This document shows, in pieces, positions 1 through 8,181 of a stretch of 64,000 nt of DNA (positions are counted from its first letter, which is position 1; each line of letters starts with the position of its first letter). Source of the stretch: Kolteria novifilia (GTDB lineage: Bacteria; Planctomycetota; Planctomycetia; Kolteriales; Kolteriaceae); the NCBI GenBank assembly GCA_007748055.1, contig CP036279.1, forward strand, positions 5,704,001 through 5,768,000, in the 5' to 3' direction. The translations under genes and the position numbers were made by a program. The notes under the pieces were generated by a model. That model was not told the DNA's origin, did no database searches, and was given only the letters and a program-made list of their open reading frames with translations.

Positions 1-450
1 CCGGCTGCTTCCGAAGATCAGGCAAAGGACAATCACCAGGCCCGCGCCAGTCGTGACCCACCAGGCCCACTGCCGAGCGGCGAAACCCTTCTCGCCTTGA
101 GGAGAACTCGTCGCGTCCTTCTCTCGGGGTCGCAGGCGCGTCGGCTGGCGACGGGGCGACACGGCCAAGGAAGTTCCCTGCTCGGTTGCGTTGTCGGCGG
201 CTTTCCGAACCTCGGGAGTGACCGCGACGGAGGCCGCTGGGCGGACCATCGGGTCGACCCGCTCAATGCGGGCCGCGGGTGGTTGAGGGGTAGCGGCATC
301 CGCTCGCGGAATTCGCCTTGTCGCCGAGCCCGAGTCAACCGCATAGGGTGCGGGCGGCTCGTTGGCGACTGCGGTGGGAACGTTGGCGCTGGCTTTGGTC
401 TCGCCCGCCCCAAGAATGAGGAGGGCGACAAACGCCGAGGTGATGGTCAT
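1..450 (-). CDS. fliO: FliO-like flagellar biosynthesis protein, C-terminus cut by window edge
   Basis: Partial: 150 codons are visible and the frame is open at base 1. Reading from ATG at 450, the protein starts with a hydrophobic signal-like stretch (about residues 4-16, TSAFVALLILGAGE), then about 100 polar, Pro/Ala/Arg-rich residues. Near the window edge comes a membrane segment with WAWWVTTGAGLVIVLCLIFG (about residues 127-147). Signal peptide, linker and one membrane helix followed by a short cytoplasmic domain is the FliO layout, and it lies directly downstream of fliN on the same strand. FliO helps assemble the FliP/Q/R export gate of the flagellar type III apparatus. The domain after the helix is outside the window, so the name rests on topology and on the neighbour. 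A second in-frame ATG at 249 is possible, but only the 450 start supplies a signal peptide. Confidence 0.6.
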   Translation of the reverse strand, partial: MTITSAFVALLILGAGETKASANVPTAVANEPPAPYAVDSGSATRRIPRADAATPQPPAARIERVDPMVRPAASVAVTPEVRKAADNATEQGTSLAVSPRRQPTRLRPREKDATSSPQGEKGFAARQWAWWVTTGAGLVIVLCLIFGSSR

Positions 451-676
451 GGTGCGGCACTCCCTTGCCTACTCCCCAACGGAGGGGACGGCGTGATCGC
501 ACCGTCGCGGGCGCGTCACTGGCCCCGAAACCGATCCTTGGTTCCGGGTTCGACTCCCAGCCCCCTTCGATGGATCCCATCGCAAGAGGCGGCCTGAAAG
601 CCCTCGAATGCGAGATGCGATGTCGAACGAAGCACCGTCCGACCGACGATGCTTGCCCGAACCCTAGCGCGCCGGT

Positions 677-741
677 CCAACTTAAAGTTGGTTTCGGTCT
701 TGCCCTAACCCTTTGGCACTAGCTGACAAGCAGCCCGTGGC
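677..741 (-). repeat. 3'-end palindromic repeat, family 1 copy A
   Basis: Lies just 3' of the fliN stop, inside the 318-base space between fliN and fliO. It has a hairpin at 715-741 (arms GGCACTAGCTG and CAGCCCGTGGC, loop ACAAG) and a second perfect 7+1+7 palindrome CCAACTTAAAGTTGG at 677-691. The other copies are at 1632, 17795, 24534, 35251, 42030, 43091 and 47054. Read in the direction of fliN, the core is the same as in those copies: CTGCTTGTCAGC flanked by GTGCCA and CCAAAGGGTTAGGG. I see no gene in the rest of 451-768. Confidence 0.7.
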
Positions 742-768
742 ACCCTAACATTTCAGTAGACCAAAGCA

Positions 769-1230
769 CTAGCTGCCCGCTTCCGGCTTGTCACGGCCGA
801 TGATCTCGGAAATGCGGACGCAAAAATTGTCGTTGAGCACGAGAACCTCGCCGCGCGCCAACAGCTGACCGTTGACGTAGACGTCGACCGGGTCCCCGGC
901 GAGCTTTTCGAGTGGCACGATCGACCCGTCGCGGAGCTTGAGGACATCCTCGATGTACATCCGGGTGCGTCCGAGTTCGACGCGGACGTTCAAGTCGACG
1001 TCGGCGATCAAGCTCAAGTCATCATCAAGGCCGCCCGCTTGTTCCGCGGAGCCGAGTTCGGGAGTCTGAAAGGGCTGGACGTCGAGTTGCCCAATATTGG
1101 GAGCGGGAGCCGCATCCGACGGAGGTGCCGGAGCCCCGGCAGCCCCTTGATCGGGCTGGGCGTCGCCTCCCATCGAGCCGAAGAGCTGTTCGATCTCCGA
1201 CTGGTCTAGCAGTCCCTCGTCGCCACCCAC
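769..1230 (-). CDS. fliN: Flagellar motor switch protein FliN
   Basis: FliN forms the lower C-ring of the flagellar switch and docks the export apparatus. The C-terminal half (about residues 75-150) is a FliM/FliN C-terminal (SpoA) domain: it begins [18 protein letters not shown], continues with [18 protein letters not shown] and [15 protein letters not shown], and ends near [11 protein letters not shown]. The N-terminus has the usual short acidic helix ([13 protein letters not shown]) and a Pro/Ala linker. I chose GTG at 1230 because GGGAGG lies 10 bases upstream; an in-frame TTG at 1248 is the alternative, but its SD-like GGAAG abuts it. At 153 residues the length is normal for FliN with a linker. 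It precedes the FliO-like gene on the same strand, and a repeat separates the two. Confidence 0.9.
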   Translation of the reverse strand: MGGDEGLLDQSEIEQLFGSMGGDAQPDQGAAGAPAPPSDAAPAPNIGQLDVQPFQTPELGSAEQAGGLDDDLSLIADVDLNVRVELGRTRMYIEDVLKLRDGSIVPLEKLAGDPVDVYVNGQLLARGEVLVLNDNFCVRISEIIGRDKPEAGS

Positions 1231-1842
1231 TCTTCCGAAGCCTCCCAAACTTCCAGGCTGATCGTTTGATGGCTAGGCGAGAAATCTCGCCCTTCTTGTC
1301 ATTCAAACACGCGCCCAGAGATGGGTCAAGCCTTCTGAGGCTACCTCCGGGTCGGAGACGTCCCTCAATCCGGCGCCCCTTCGGGGCTCAGATGGTGCGC
1401 GAGACCAGCCGAGTCGTTGCCCCCTGGCGAGTCACCCCTGTCGCTTCGCGGCTCAAGATTGGCCACCGTGCTCTGTTCCAACTGGAAACTAGACTCCGTC
1501 TCAATTCTTGGCACTGGCTTCGACTCGCTACATCGGCACGGGACTTTGTCGGGCTGCGCCGAATGGCTGATTCTCGGGCGGACGACCCAATCTTGAGACG
1601 AAGCCTGGTGCGGGTATCGTCTTAACCTTTTGGCACTGGCTGACAAGCAGCCAGTGGCCCCCAACGCGAACGTCTCACGGCGAGAAGCTTTTAGGGAGAT
1701 GGTCGCGCCAGAAGGGCCGAACCGTGAGGGAGAGGCCAGAGAGCGGCATGATCCGAAGTGGGCCGCCCATTGGACAGCCCGCCGAATAGCCCTAAACCAA
1801 GACAGCAAAAGATCTTACCACGCAGAGAAGAGCCGAATGGTC
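1231..1842. other. Intergenic space with a family 1 repeat; no gene seen
   Basis: About 610 bases between fliN and the hydrolase gene, both on the minus strand. Frames that stay open here are translations of the repeat and have no family features. Visible items are the family 1 repeat at 1632-1658 and a short perfect inverted repeat GGCGAGAAATCTCGCC around 1274-1289, about 45 bases upstream of the fliN start. The flagellar promoter is presumably in this space, but I cannot place it. Confidence 0.5.
1632..1658 (-). repeat. 3'-end palindromic repeat, family 1 copy B
   Basis: Near-perfect hairpin: GGCACTGGCTG, loop ACAAG, CAGCCAGTGGC, with one mismatch. It is about 185 bases 3' of the hydrolase stop (1843) and in the orientation of that minus-strand gene, as for the other copies. 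Confidence 0.75.
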
Positions 1843-2553
1843 TCAGAGCGTGGAGGAGTGGCAAGACTCGATCAGCCAGTGATCGACGTCCCGAAGCATC
1901 GAGGGCTGTAAGCGGTGCCCCGCCCCATAGGTTCGCAGCGTCACGTCGAGCCCGGCGGTGTAGAGGAGCCGGTAGGCGTCGGCGGCGTGCTGAACCGGAA
2001 CGTGCGCGTTCTCCTGGGCATGCCCAATAAAGACGCGCGGATTGCCCGCGGCCCGAACCCGACCCAATGGAAGACGTCCCGAGGGGAGCCAGCCATTGAG
2101 AGCGACCATCCCGGCGAACTTTTCCGGGAACATGACGCCGAGACGGTACGCGACCGTCGCTCCCTCACAGAATCCCGCGAGGAAGATGCGTTCGGAGTGG
2201 ATGTTGTACGACTGCATCGTTTGACGGATCGCGGCGAGAACGTAGTCCTCGATCAATCCGTCGGAACGCCGGTGACGTCCCCAACTGTAGCCACGGCGAC
2301 CGTCCTGCCGGTTGACGGCGTGAGGGCCCCGCAGGCTGATGCCGATGTAGTTTCGCCGACTCAGTGAGGCGATCGAGTTGGTCCACTGCGTTTCCGTCTC
2401 GCCGTGGCCATGAAGGAAGACCACCAGGGGATAGGGATAACGTGGCTCGTAGGCTTGAGGAAGGAAGAGCGCCACAGGGCGACGGTCATTCTCTTCTTCG
2501 AGTCGACGGTGGTAGACCCCCTCTTCGAAGATGGTTGGTGCTCGCTCAAGCAT
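1843..2553 (-). CDS. Alpha/beta hydrolase, phospholipase/carboxylesterase or dienelactone-hydrolase type, Cys nucleophile
   Basis: 236 residues with the fold markers of the Abhydrolase_2/DLH group: oxyanion strand PLVVFLHGHGET (about 42-53), nucleophile elbow LAGFCEGATVAY (125-136), and a C-terminal His in YGAGHRLQ (H213). The nucleophile position is Cys129 (G-F-C-E-G) rather than the Ser of most esterases. The usual acid strand (HGxxDxxVP) reads IGHAQENAHVPV, with Asn at about 182 where Asp is expected. Cys nucleophiles are known in dienelactone hydrolases. The substrate cannot be named. ATG 2553 is chosen because GGGAGAG lies 7 bases upstream; an in-frame GTG at 2619 is less likely. No signal peptide, so probably cytoplasmic. 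Confidence 0.75.
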   Translation of the reverse strand: MLERAPTIFEEGVYHRRLEEENDRRPVALFLPQAYEPRYPYPLVVFLHGHGETETQWTNSIASLSRRNYIGISLRGPHAVNRQDGRRGYSWGRHRRSDGLIEDYVLAAIRQTMQSYNIHSERIFLAGFCEGATVAYRLGVMFPEKFAGMVALNGWLPSGRLPLGRVRAAGNPRVFIGHAQENAHVPVQHAADAYRLLYTAGLDVTLRTYGAGHRLQPSMLRDVDHWLIESCHSSTL

Positions 2554-3046
2554 CCGCGATCTCTCCCGGGACCTGACGCCGTAATTGATTCTAACCGGAC
2601 CACCGCTACTTGGCTTCACCTCGGGAAGCGATCAAGTCGTCTCCCCTGACCAAGTGATAAACAAATTAGGTCGTCTCCCACGGGGTGTCAACGCATCTGC
2701 ACCTGCAAATGGTTGCCCAGACGCGGCTTGCCTCGATTTTAGTTCCGATGGTATCGGCTGCAAGGAATGGGGCCGCCACGGCAACTAGTCCGATCTCCGG
2801 TGACCGGCGAATGTTGGGGAACTTCGCCAAGGAGTGCGGTTCTGTGAACCAGTGCGGATAGAGGGGCCGTCGCGGGGAGCGAACGAACCATGGGCCTCGG
2901 CCCCGGTCGTGATCGTTTCCCCCTTCCGTGCCCATCCCTAGGTATCACGAGATCAGCACATTCGCGGCAGCGCCTTGCCGATCCCCCATGCAACTCTTAT
3001 ACTGACCGATCTGGCAGATGATAGCCCAAGGGATGCGCTTAGCTCG
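2554..3046. other. Divergent intergenic region upstream of rpsL
   Basis: About 490 bases between the hydrolase gene (minus) and rpsL (plus). It holds the rpsL promoter, annotated separately. Otherwise I see no ORF with family features, no tRNA cloverleaf and none of the dispersed hairpins. Confidence 0.5.
2975..3003 (+). promoter_or_regulatory. Sigma-70-type promoter of rpsL-rpsG
   Basis: TTGCCG (2975-2980) and TATACT (2998-3003) are separated by exactly 17 bases and lie 44 bases upstream of the rpsL ATG. This is the best housekeeping-type promoter match noticed in the window, as expected for a ribosomal protein operon. Confidence 0.65.
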
Positions 3047-3418
3047 ATGCCGACGATCAACCAATTGTGCCGTAAAGGCCGCGTAAAACAGGTCAAGCGG
3101 ACCAAGTCTCCCGTGCTGGAGGCCTGCCCGCAAAAGCGGGGTGTCTGTCTTCAGGTGAAGACGATGACCCCCAAGAAGCCGAACTCCGCGTTGCGGAAGA
3201 TCGCTCGTGTGCGGCTCTCCAACGGCAAGGAAGTCACCGCTTACATTCCCGGTGAGGGTCATAACCTCCAAGAACACTCGATCGTGCTAATTCGCGGCGG
3301 TCGTGTTCGTGACCTCCCGGGTGTTCGCTACCACATTGTCCGGGGCGTGCTCGACACCCAAGGTGTCGGCGATCGGAAGCAGGCCCGCTCGAAGTACGGC
3401 AACAAACGCCCCAAATAA
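3047..3418 (+). CDS. rpsL: 30S ribosomal protein S12
   Basis: 123 residues, the normal S12 length. It starts [12 protein letters not shown] and carries the decoding-centre segments [20 protein letters not shown] and [12 protein letters not shown]. The lysine of PKKPNS and the residues around PGVRYH are the classical streptomycin-resistance positions and look wild-type. An upstream in-frame extension to 2975 is open but lies over the promoter, so it is not used. It heads a two-gene unit with rpsG, 104 bases downstream. No rpoB/rpoC lies upstream, unlike many bacteria. Confidence 0.98.
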   Translation: MPTINQLCRKGRVKQVKRTKSPVLEACPQKRGVCLQVKTMTPKKPNSALRKIARVRLSNGKEVTAYIPGEGHNLQEHSIVLIRGGRVRDLPGVRYHIVRGVLDTQGVGDRKQARSKYGNKRPK

Positions 3419-3522
3419 GACCATCCGTTCGGCTCCGGGACAGGTCCTCGACCAAGGTCCGTCCCCGCGACGAGCGTTGCTCGGGAGTTCCGACGGCCTT
3501 CAAGCATGGGAATTAGTTCGTC

Positions 3523-4017
3523 ATGACGATGAGAAAACCGACGGCAAGCCGTTCACAACTGCGACCCGACGCCCGGTTCAACAGCCGGCTGGTCAGCAAG
3601 TTCGTCAACTGCATGATGTGGGACGGGAAGAAGACCACCGCGATCCGGATCTTCTACCGCGCCATGGATGAGATGGAGCGTCGACTCTCCACTCGCGGCG
3701 GCCCCGGCGAGGGGGGCATTCTTGAGGTCTTCCTCCAGGCGGTCGACAACGTCAAGCCCGCCGTCGAGATCCAATCGAAGCGTGTTGGTGGTGCCACCTA
3801 CCAAGTTCCGGTTCGGGTCTCCACCGAGCGTCAGCAGGCTCTGGCGATCCGCTGGATCATCCAGGCCGCCCGCGGCAAGAAGGGTCGCCCGATGCACCTG
3901 AAGCTCGCCGACGAGTTGCTCGCCGCCTACCGTCGCGAGGGTGAAGCGATGACCAAGCGGGAGAACGTTCACCGCATGGCCGACGCCAACAAGGCGTTCG
4001 CCCACTTCGCCCACTAG
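3523..4017 (+). CDS. rpsG: 30S ribosomal protein S7
   Basis: 164 residues. S7 nucleates assembly of the 30S head and contacts E-site tRNA. Recognisable segments are [58 protein letters not shown] and the C-terminal [20 protein letters not shown]. The N-terminus ([13 protein letters not shown]) is slightly different from the common MPRKG start. It is followed by a strong intrinsic terminator at 4074, so fusA does not appear to be a simple extension of this transcript. Confidence 0.97.
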   Translation: MTMRKPTASRSQLRPDARFNSRLVSKFVNCMMWDGKKTTAIRIFYRAMDEMERRLSTRGGPGEGGILEVFLQAVDNVKPAVEIQSKRVGGATYQVPVRVSTERQQALAIRWIIQAARGKKGRPMHLKLADELLAAYRREGEAMTKRENVHRMADANKAFAHFAH

Positions 4018-4073
4018 GACGGCGCGGCCAGGGTTCGCCCCGGCTCGACCCCTGGGCAATACGATATCCGTGG

Positions 4074-4115
4074 ACGGAGGAGACCTCTCTTGGGAGATCT
4101 CCTCCGTTTCTTTTT
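4074..4115 (+). terminator. Rho-independent terminator after rpsG
   Basis: A perfect 10-base stem, ACGGAGGAGA (4074-4083) with TCTCCTCCGT (4098-4107), is followed directly by TTCTTTTT. It sits 57 bases after the rpsG stop and about 190 bases before fusA. Confidence 0.9.
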
Positions 4116-4308
4116 GTAAAGAAGGTTTGAACGAATCCCCTCCATTGAGTGTCCGATGGAAGAGGTCGTCCCTCCCGACGAACGTGACCGTGCCGATCGC
4201 TGGCCCCGCCGGCGACGTCCCGCGACTCCGGGAGGTGCCCCCGAATAGGTTCCCGAGGGCTCGCGACAACACGCCCTCCCCTCGAACGATTGACTAGGAC
4301 GGATCGCC

Positions 4309-6396
4309 ATGCCTCCCGCGATGGACATCAACAAGCTGCGTAACATCGGTATCATCGCCCACATCGATGCCGGCAAGACGACCACGACCGAGCGCGTCCT
4401 CTTCTACGCCGGCGAGAGCCACAAGATGGGCGAAGTCGACGACGGCACCACCATCACCGACTTCGACCCGCAGGAGCAAGAGAAGGGCATCACGATCCGG
4501 GCCGCGGCGATCACCTTTCAGTGGAAGCCGAAGGAGATGTGGATCAACCTGATCGACACGCCCGGTCACGTCGACTTCACCGCCGAGGTCGAACGAAGCC
4601 TTCGCGTGCTCGACGGCGGGGTCGTCATCTTCAGCGGGATGGAAGGCGTCGAGGCCCAGAGCGAGACCGTTTGGCACCAAGCCGACCACTATCGCGTGCC
4701 GCGCATCTGCTTCATCAACAAGCTCGACCGCATCGGCGCCGACTTCTTCCGCGTCCACGACGAGGTCGTCGAACGACTCGGCGCCAAGACGATCCCGCTT
4801 CAACTCCCGATCGGCAAGGAAAAGGACTTCATCGGCGTAATCGATTTGATCACCCGGCAAGCCTACTACTTCGAGCCGGGCGAACTCGGCAAAAAGATGA
4901 CCAAGGAGCCCATCCCCGAGGAGATGGTCGACGAGGCCGAGCTCTGGCGGGAGAAGATGCTCGAGACGATCGCCGAGGCCGACGACGAACTCGCCGAGCT
5001 CTACCTCGAAGGCGAGGAACTCTCCGAGGAGCGGATTCGTGCCGGCGTGCGGACCGCGACCATCGAGCATCGCATGACGCCTGTCCTGTGCGGCAGCTCG
5101 CTCAAGTTCATCGGGGTCCAGCCCCTGCTCGACGCGATCGCCGACTACCTACCCAGTCCGCTGGAAGTGCCGCCCGTCGAGGGAGACGATCCCAAGACGG
5201 AGAAGAAGCTCCTGCGCCACCCGAAGGACGAGGAGCCGTTCTGTGCCCTGCTCTTCAAGATCCAAGCCGACCAACACGACGAGCTCGGATTCTTGCGCAT
5301 CTACTCCGGAACGCTCAAGCCCTCGACCCGCGTCCTCAATGCGACGCGAAACCGCAAGGAGAATATCACCCGGCTGTGGCGCATTCGCGCCGATGAACGC
5401 CAGAAGGTGGATCTCGCCCACGCCGGCGACATCGTCGGGGTTGTTGGCCTAAAGGACTCGATCACCGGCGACACCCTCACCGATCAACGTTCGCCGGTCA
5501 TCCTCGAGCACATCGTCTTTCCCGACACCGTCATCAGCATGTCGATCGAACCGGAATCCTCCGGAGATCGGCAGAAGCTCGAGCACATCCTCGCCCTCAT
5601 GGAGAAGGAGGACCCGACCTTCCGCGCCCGCACGAGCGAGGAGACGGGCGAAACGCTGATCAGCGGCATGGGGGAACTGCACCTCGAGGTCGTCGTCGAA
5701 CGCATTCGTCGGGACTTCAAGGTGAATCTTCGCACCGGCAAGCCGCGGGTGAGCTACCGCGAGACCGTTCGCGGCACCGCCAGAGCCAAGGGGACTTGCG
5801 ATCGCCAGACCGCCGCCGGCGCGATGTTCGGCGAGGTGGAGGTCGAGTTGTCGCCCTTGCCGCGAGTGGCCAAGGAGGACGAAACGCTCGAGACCTTCCG
5901 CTTCGTGGACCAGTCGAGGTCCGAGAACGTCCCGCCCGAGCTTCTCGCGGTGGTGGCGGAGGAGTTGAAGGAGGAGTGCCTCTCCGGCGGCTTGGCGGGC
6001 TATCCGCTCACCGGGATCCAAGCGACGCTATTGTCGGTGGGCTACCGCGAAGGGGAGTCGAACGAGCAGGCTTACCGTTTCGCGACCGCGGCGGCAGTAC
6101 GCCAAGCGCTTTCCGACGCGGGCGTCGACATCCTCGAACCGATCATGAAGGTCGAAGTCTCCACGCCCGAGGATTACGTCGGCGACATCACCGCCGACTT
6201 CGCCTCGCGACGGGTGATGATTCACGAGCTCGGCCAACGTGGCCCGCTCCGCATCGTCGTCGCGCACGCACCGCTGCGAGAGATGTTCGGCTACAGCACC
6301 ACGCTCCGCAGCCACAGCCAAGGCCGCGCCACCTACTCGATGGAGCCCCTCACCTACGAGCCCGTTCCCGACGAGTTGGCCAAGCAGATGTATTGA
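4309..6396 (+). CDS. fusA: Elongation factor G, non-canonical type
   Basis: 695 residues with all EF-G domains: G1 [16 protein letters not shown]2/G3 up to [21 protein letters not shown]4 NKLDR, domain II, domain III with [17 protein letters not shown], and domains IV-V ending in [23 protein letters not shown] drives translocation and, in some lineages, ribosome recycling. Domain IV is unusual. The segment that is normally QSGGRGQYG reads [14 protein letters not shown], and the domain IV tip that normally contains HDVDSS reads GYREGESNE. This suggests one of the duplicated EF-G classes known in planctomycetes and spirochaetes (spdEFG1/spdEFG2) or EF-G II, but phylogeny is needed to choose. 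The start ATG at 4309 has AGGA upstream; MDINKLR at 4321 is an alternative. No tuf gene follows. Confidence 0.93.
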   Translation: MPPAMDINKLRNIGIIAHIDAGKTTTTERVLFYAGESHKMGEVDDGTTITDFDPQEQEKGITIRAAAITFQWKPKEMWINLIDTPGHVDFTAEVERSLRVLDGGVVIFSGMEGVEAQSETVWHQADHYRVPRICFINKLDRIGADFFRVHDEVVERLGAKTIPLQLPIGKEKDFIGVIDLITRQAYYFEPGELGKKMTKEPIPEEMVDEAELWREKMLETIAEADDELAELYLEGEELSEERIRAGVRTATIEHRMTPVLCGSSLKFIGVQPLLDAIADYLPSPLEVPPVEGDDPKTEKKLLRHPKDEEPFCALLFKIQADQHDELGFLRIYSGTLKPSTRVLNATRNRKENITRLWRIRADERQKVDLAHAGDIVGVVGLKDSITGDTLTDQRSPVILEHIVFPDTVISMSIEPESSGDRQKLEHILALMEKEDPTFRARTSEETGETLISGMGELHLEVVVERIRRDFKVNLRTGKPRVSYRETVRGTARAKGTCDRQTAAGAMFGEVEVELSPLPRVAKEDETLETFRFVDQSRSENVPPELLAVVAEELKEECLSGGLAGYPLTGIQATLLSVGYREGESNEQAYRFATAAAVRQALSDAGVDILEPIMKVEVSTPEDYVGDITADFASRRVMIHELGQRGPLRIVVAHAPLREMFGYSTTLRSHSQGRATYSMEPLTYEPVPDELAKQMY

Positions 6397-6421
6397 GGGA
6401 TGATGGGAAGTAGATTCAGGG

Positions 6422-7019
6422 ATGACTGTACCGTCGCATCCAAAGATCTACCACATCACTCATTTGAGCAACGTTCCTCACATCGCGTCATCAGGATGTC
6501 TCTGGTCGGACGCGAAGCGAATCGAGTTGACACTGGAGAGCCGGATCGTCGGCATGTCGGATATCAAGCAGCGGCGATTGACGAGCATCGAAGTGACGTG
6601 CCATCCAGGTACGATGGTAGGCGAATATACACCCTTCTCCTTCTGTCCTCGGTCGATCATGCTCTACATCCTTCACATGGGCAATCACCCCGATCTCGAA
6701 GACGATCACTTGGGCGAGTCGACACCGATTCCCTTAGGCATTCAGCGACCGGAATGCCGGTAGCACATTCGCAAGATTCGTCCGTGGTCGGGAGGAACTC
6801 GATAAAATTGATTGGAAGGCCGTCGTCTCGACCGACTTCCGAGAAAGTCAGGTCAAGGAAGGCAAACAAGCCGAGTTCCTCATCGACGGGTACCTTCCCT
6901 GGAGATTGATCCGGAAGATCGGTGTCTTCGACGCGCAGATTGCTTCACAAGTGGAGAGTCACCTGAGGACCCACGAGCACAAGCCAGCAATTGACGTCGA
7001 GCGAAGTTGGTATTACTGA
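6422..7019 (+). pseudogene. darT: DarT toxin (DNA ADP-ribosyltransferase), frameshifted with internal deletion
   Basis: DarT ADP-ribosylates thymidine in single-stranded DNA. The N-terminal half is intact in one frame: HPKIYHITHLSNVPHIAS, IGMSDIKQRRLTSIEV, CHPGTMVGEYTPFSFCPRSI and MLYILHMGNHPDL. This frame ends at a stop at 6761-6763. The C-terminal half continues in another frame from about 6741: FSDRNAGSTFARFVRGREEL, then DKIDWKAV, DFRESQVKEGKQAEFL (holding the catalytic-type Glu) and the family's terminal SWYY, ending at 7019. Only about 43 bases lie between the two conserved blocks, where intact relatives have roughly 90, so the GGQxPIVHLEA-type segment is largely missing. The toxin should be non-functional unless the shift is a sequencing error, but a 50-base loss is not a simple indel error. 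The intact antitoxin gene follows after 16 bases. Confidence 0.85.
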
Positions 7020-7035
7020 CTTCAAGGAATCATTG

Positions 7036-8082
7036 ATGATTGAATCCACATCGGGAGACATTCTGAAGGCTCGGGTGGAGGCTCTCGTAAACACGGTCAA
7101 CTGTGTCGGTGTCATGGGACGAGGGATCGCACTTCAGTTCAAGAAGGCGTTCCCAGAAAACTTCGCCGCCTACAAGACCGCATGTCAAAATCGTGAACTG
7201 GATCCCGGCAGAGTCCTCGTCGTCTCCCTTGCCGAGAGTTCATCCCCCAAGTACATCATCAACTTCCCAACAAAACGACACTGGAGAGGCAAGAGCCAAC
7301 TCGAGGACATTGACAGCGGACTCGTCGCCCTTGTTTCGGAAGTGAGAGAACGAGAAATCAGTAGCATCGCGATTCCACCCTTGGGGTGTGGTCTCGGGGG
7401 GCTCGAATGGAGTGTCGTCCGTCCAAGAATTGAGCAAGCGTTTCAAACACTGCCAAGGGTTCACGTGCTCCTCTTCGAACCAGTGGGTTCCCCGCCAGCG
7501 AATGAGATGGTGAACTCCTCCACGAAGCCATCAATGACCCACGGCAGAGCTTGCTTGATCGGGCTGATGCGCCGGTACCTTTCCGCCGTCATGGATCCTT
7601 GGATCTCCCTGCTGGAAATTCACAAGCTCATGTATTTCATGCAGGAATCGGGAGAACCGCTTCGTCTCAACTACTCGAAAGGCCACTATGGCCCCTACTC
7701 GAAGAACTTGAGACACGTCTTGAACAGGATCGAGGGGCACTTCATTTCCGGCTACGGCGATGCCGAGGATGATCCGACGCGTCAGATTCAGCTCTTGGAC
7801 AATGCCGTCGCTCACGCCGAGCAATCGCTGTCACGTCACGAGGAAAGTCAACGACGATTCGATCGAGTTGTCCACTTGATCGAGGGATTCGAATCCTCCT
7901 ATGGGATAGAGGTTCTCTCCTCCGTCCATTGGGTTCAGTCGAGAGAAGGCGTCTCGTCGCCCGACGATGCTATCGCTAGCGTCCATGGTTGGAACAAGCG
8001 CAAGCAAGCGTTCTCCGCCGATCACATCCGTCAAGCATGGCAAGTGCTCGATGAGCGAGGCTGGCTCAAGACACCTCGCTAA
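7036..8082 (+). CDS. darG: DarG antitoxin (macro domain ADP-ribosylglycohydrolase)
   Basis: 348 residues. The N-terminal macro domain (about 1-155) shows STSGDILKARVEALVNTVNC, VGVMGRGIALQFKKAFP and AIPPLGCGLGGLEW, the ADP-ribose-binding and catalytic segments of DarG, which removes ADP-ribose from thymidine. The C-terminal half (about 175-348), with YLSAVMDPWISLLEIHKLMY and KGHYGPYSKNLRHVLNRI, is the toxin-binding domain. The start is ATG 7036, preceded by AAGGA; a longer reading from 6991 would overlap the toxin end. Fully open and well conserved, in contrast to the disrupted toxin gene just upstream. Confidence 0.93.
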   Translation: MIESTSGDILKARVEALVNTVNCVGVMGRGIALQFKKAFPENFAAYKTACQNRELDPGRVLVVSLAESSSPKYIINFPTKRHWRGKSQLEDIDSGLVALVSEVREREISSIAIPPLGCGLGGLEWSVVRPRIEQAFQTLPRVHVLLFEPVGSPPANEMVNSSTKPSMTHGRACLIGLMRRYLSAVMDPWISLLEIHKLMYFMQESGEPLRLNYSKGHYGPYSKNLRHVLNRIEGHFISGYGDAEDDPTRQIQLLDNAVAHAEQSLSRHEESQRRFDRVVHLIEGFESSYGIEVLSSVHWVQSREGVSSPDDAIASVHGWNKRKQAFSADHIRQAWQVLDERGWLKTPR

Positions 8083-8115
8083 TGATGTCCGCCCATGGAA
8101 CTTATTGCTTCCCAC

Positions 8116-8147
8116 AAAAAAATCGCGCCACCCAACGGATGACGCGA
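8116..8147 (-). terminator. Intrinsic terminator for sppA
   Basis: On the minus strand an 11-base stem with two G-T pairs (TCGCGTCATCC, loop GTT, GGGTGGCGCGA) is followed by seven T. It lies 35 bases 3' of the sppA stop and could also stop darG readthrough, because the two genes converge here. Confidence 0.85.
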
Positions 8148-8181
8148 TCGTCGTTTGTCGTGTTGTCACCGCAACGGCGGT

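Noticed and set aside
479-580. tRNA-like stretch with GGGTTCGACTCCC near 547 and a possible long variable arm (AACC/GGTT)
   Set aside because: The T-loop-like sequence has a mismatched stem, the D-arm lacks the GG pair and the T at position 8, and no good anticodon arm forms. Not a tRNA by eye; tRNAscan-SE would settle it.
1365-1808. Open frame of 147 codons on the minus strand between fliN and the hydrolase gene
   Set aside because: It is the translation of a family 1 repeat; the same peptide fragment (LGATGCLSASAK) appears in frames over the 43129 copy. No start signal or family.
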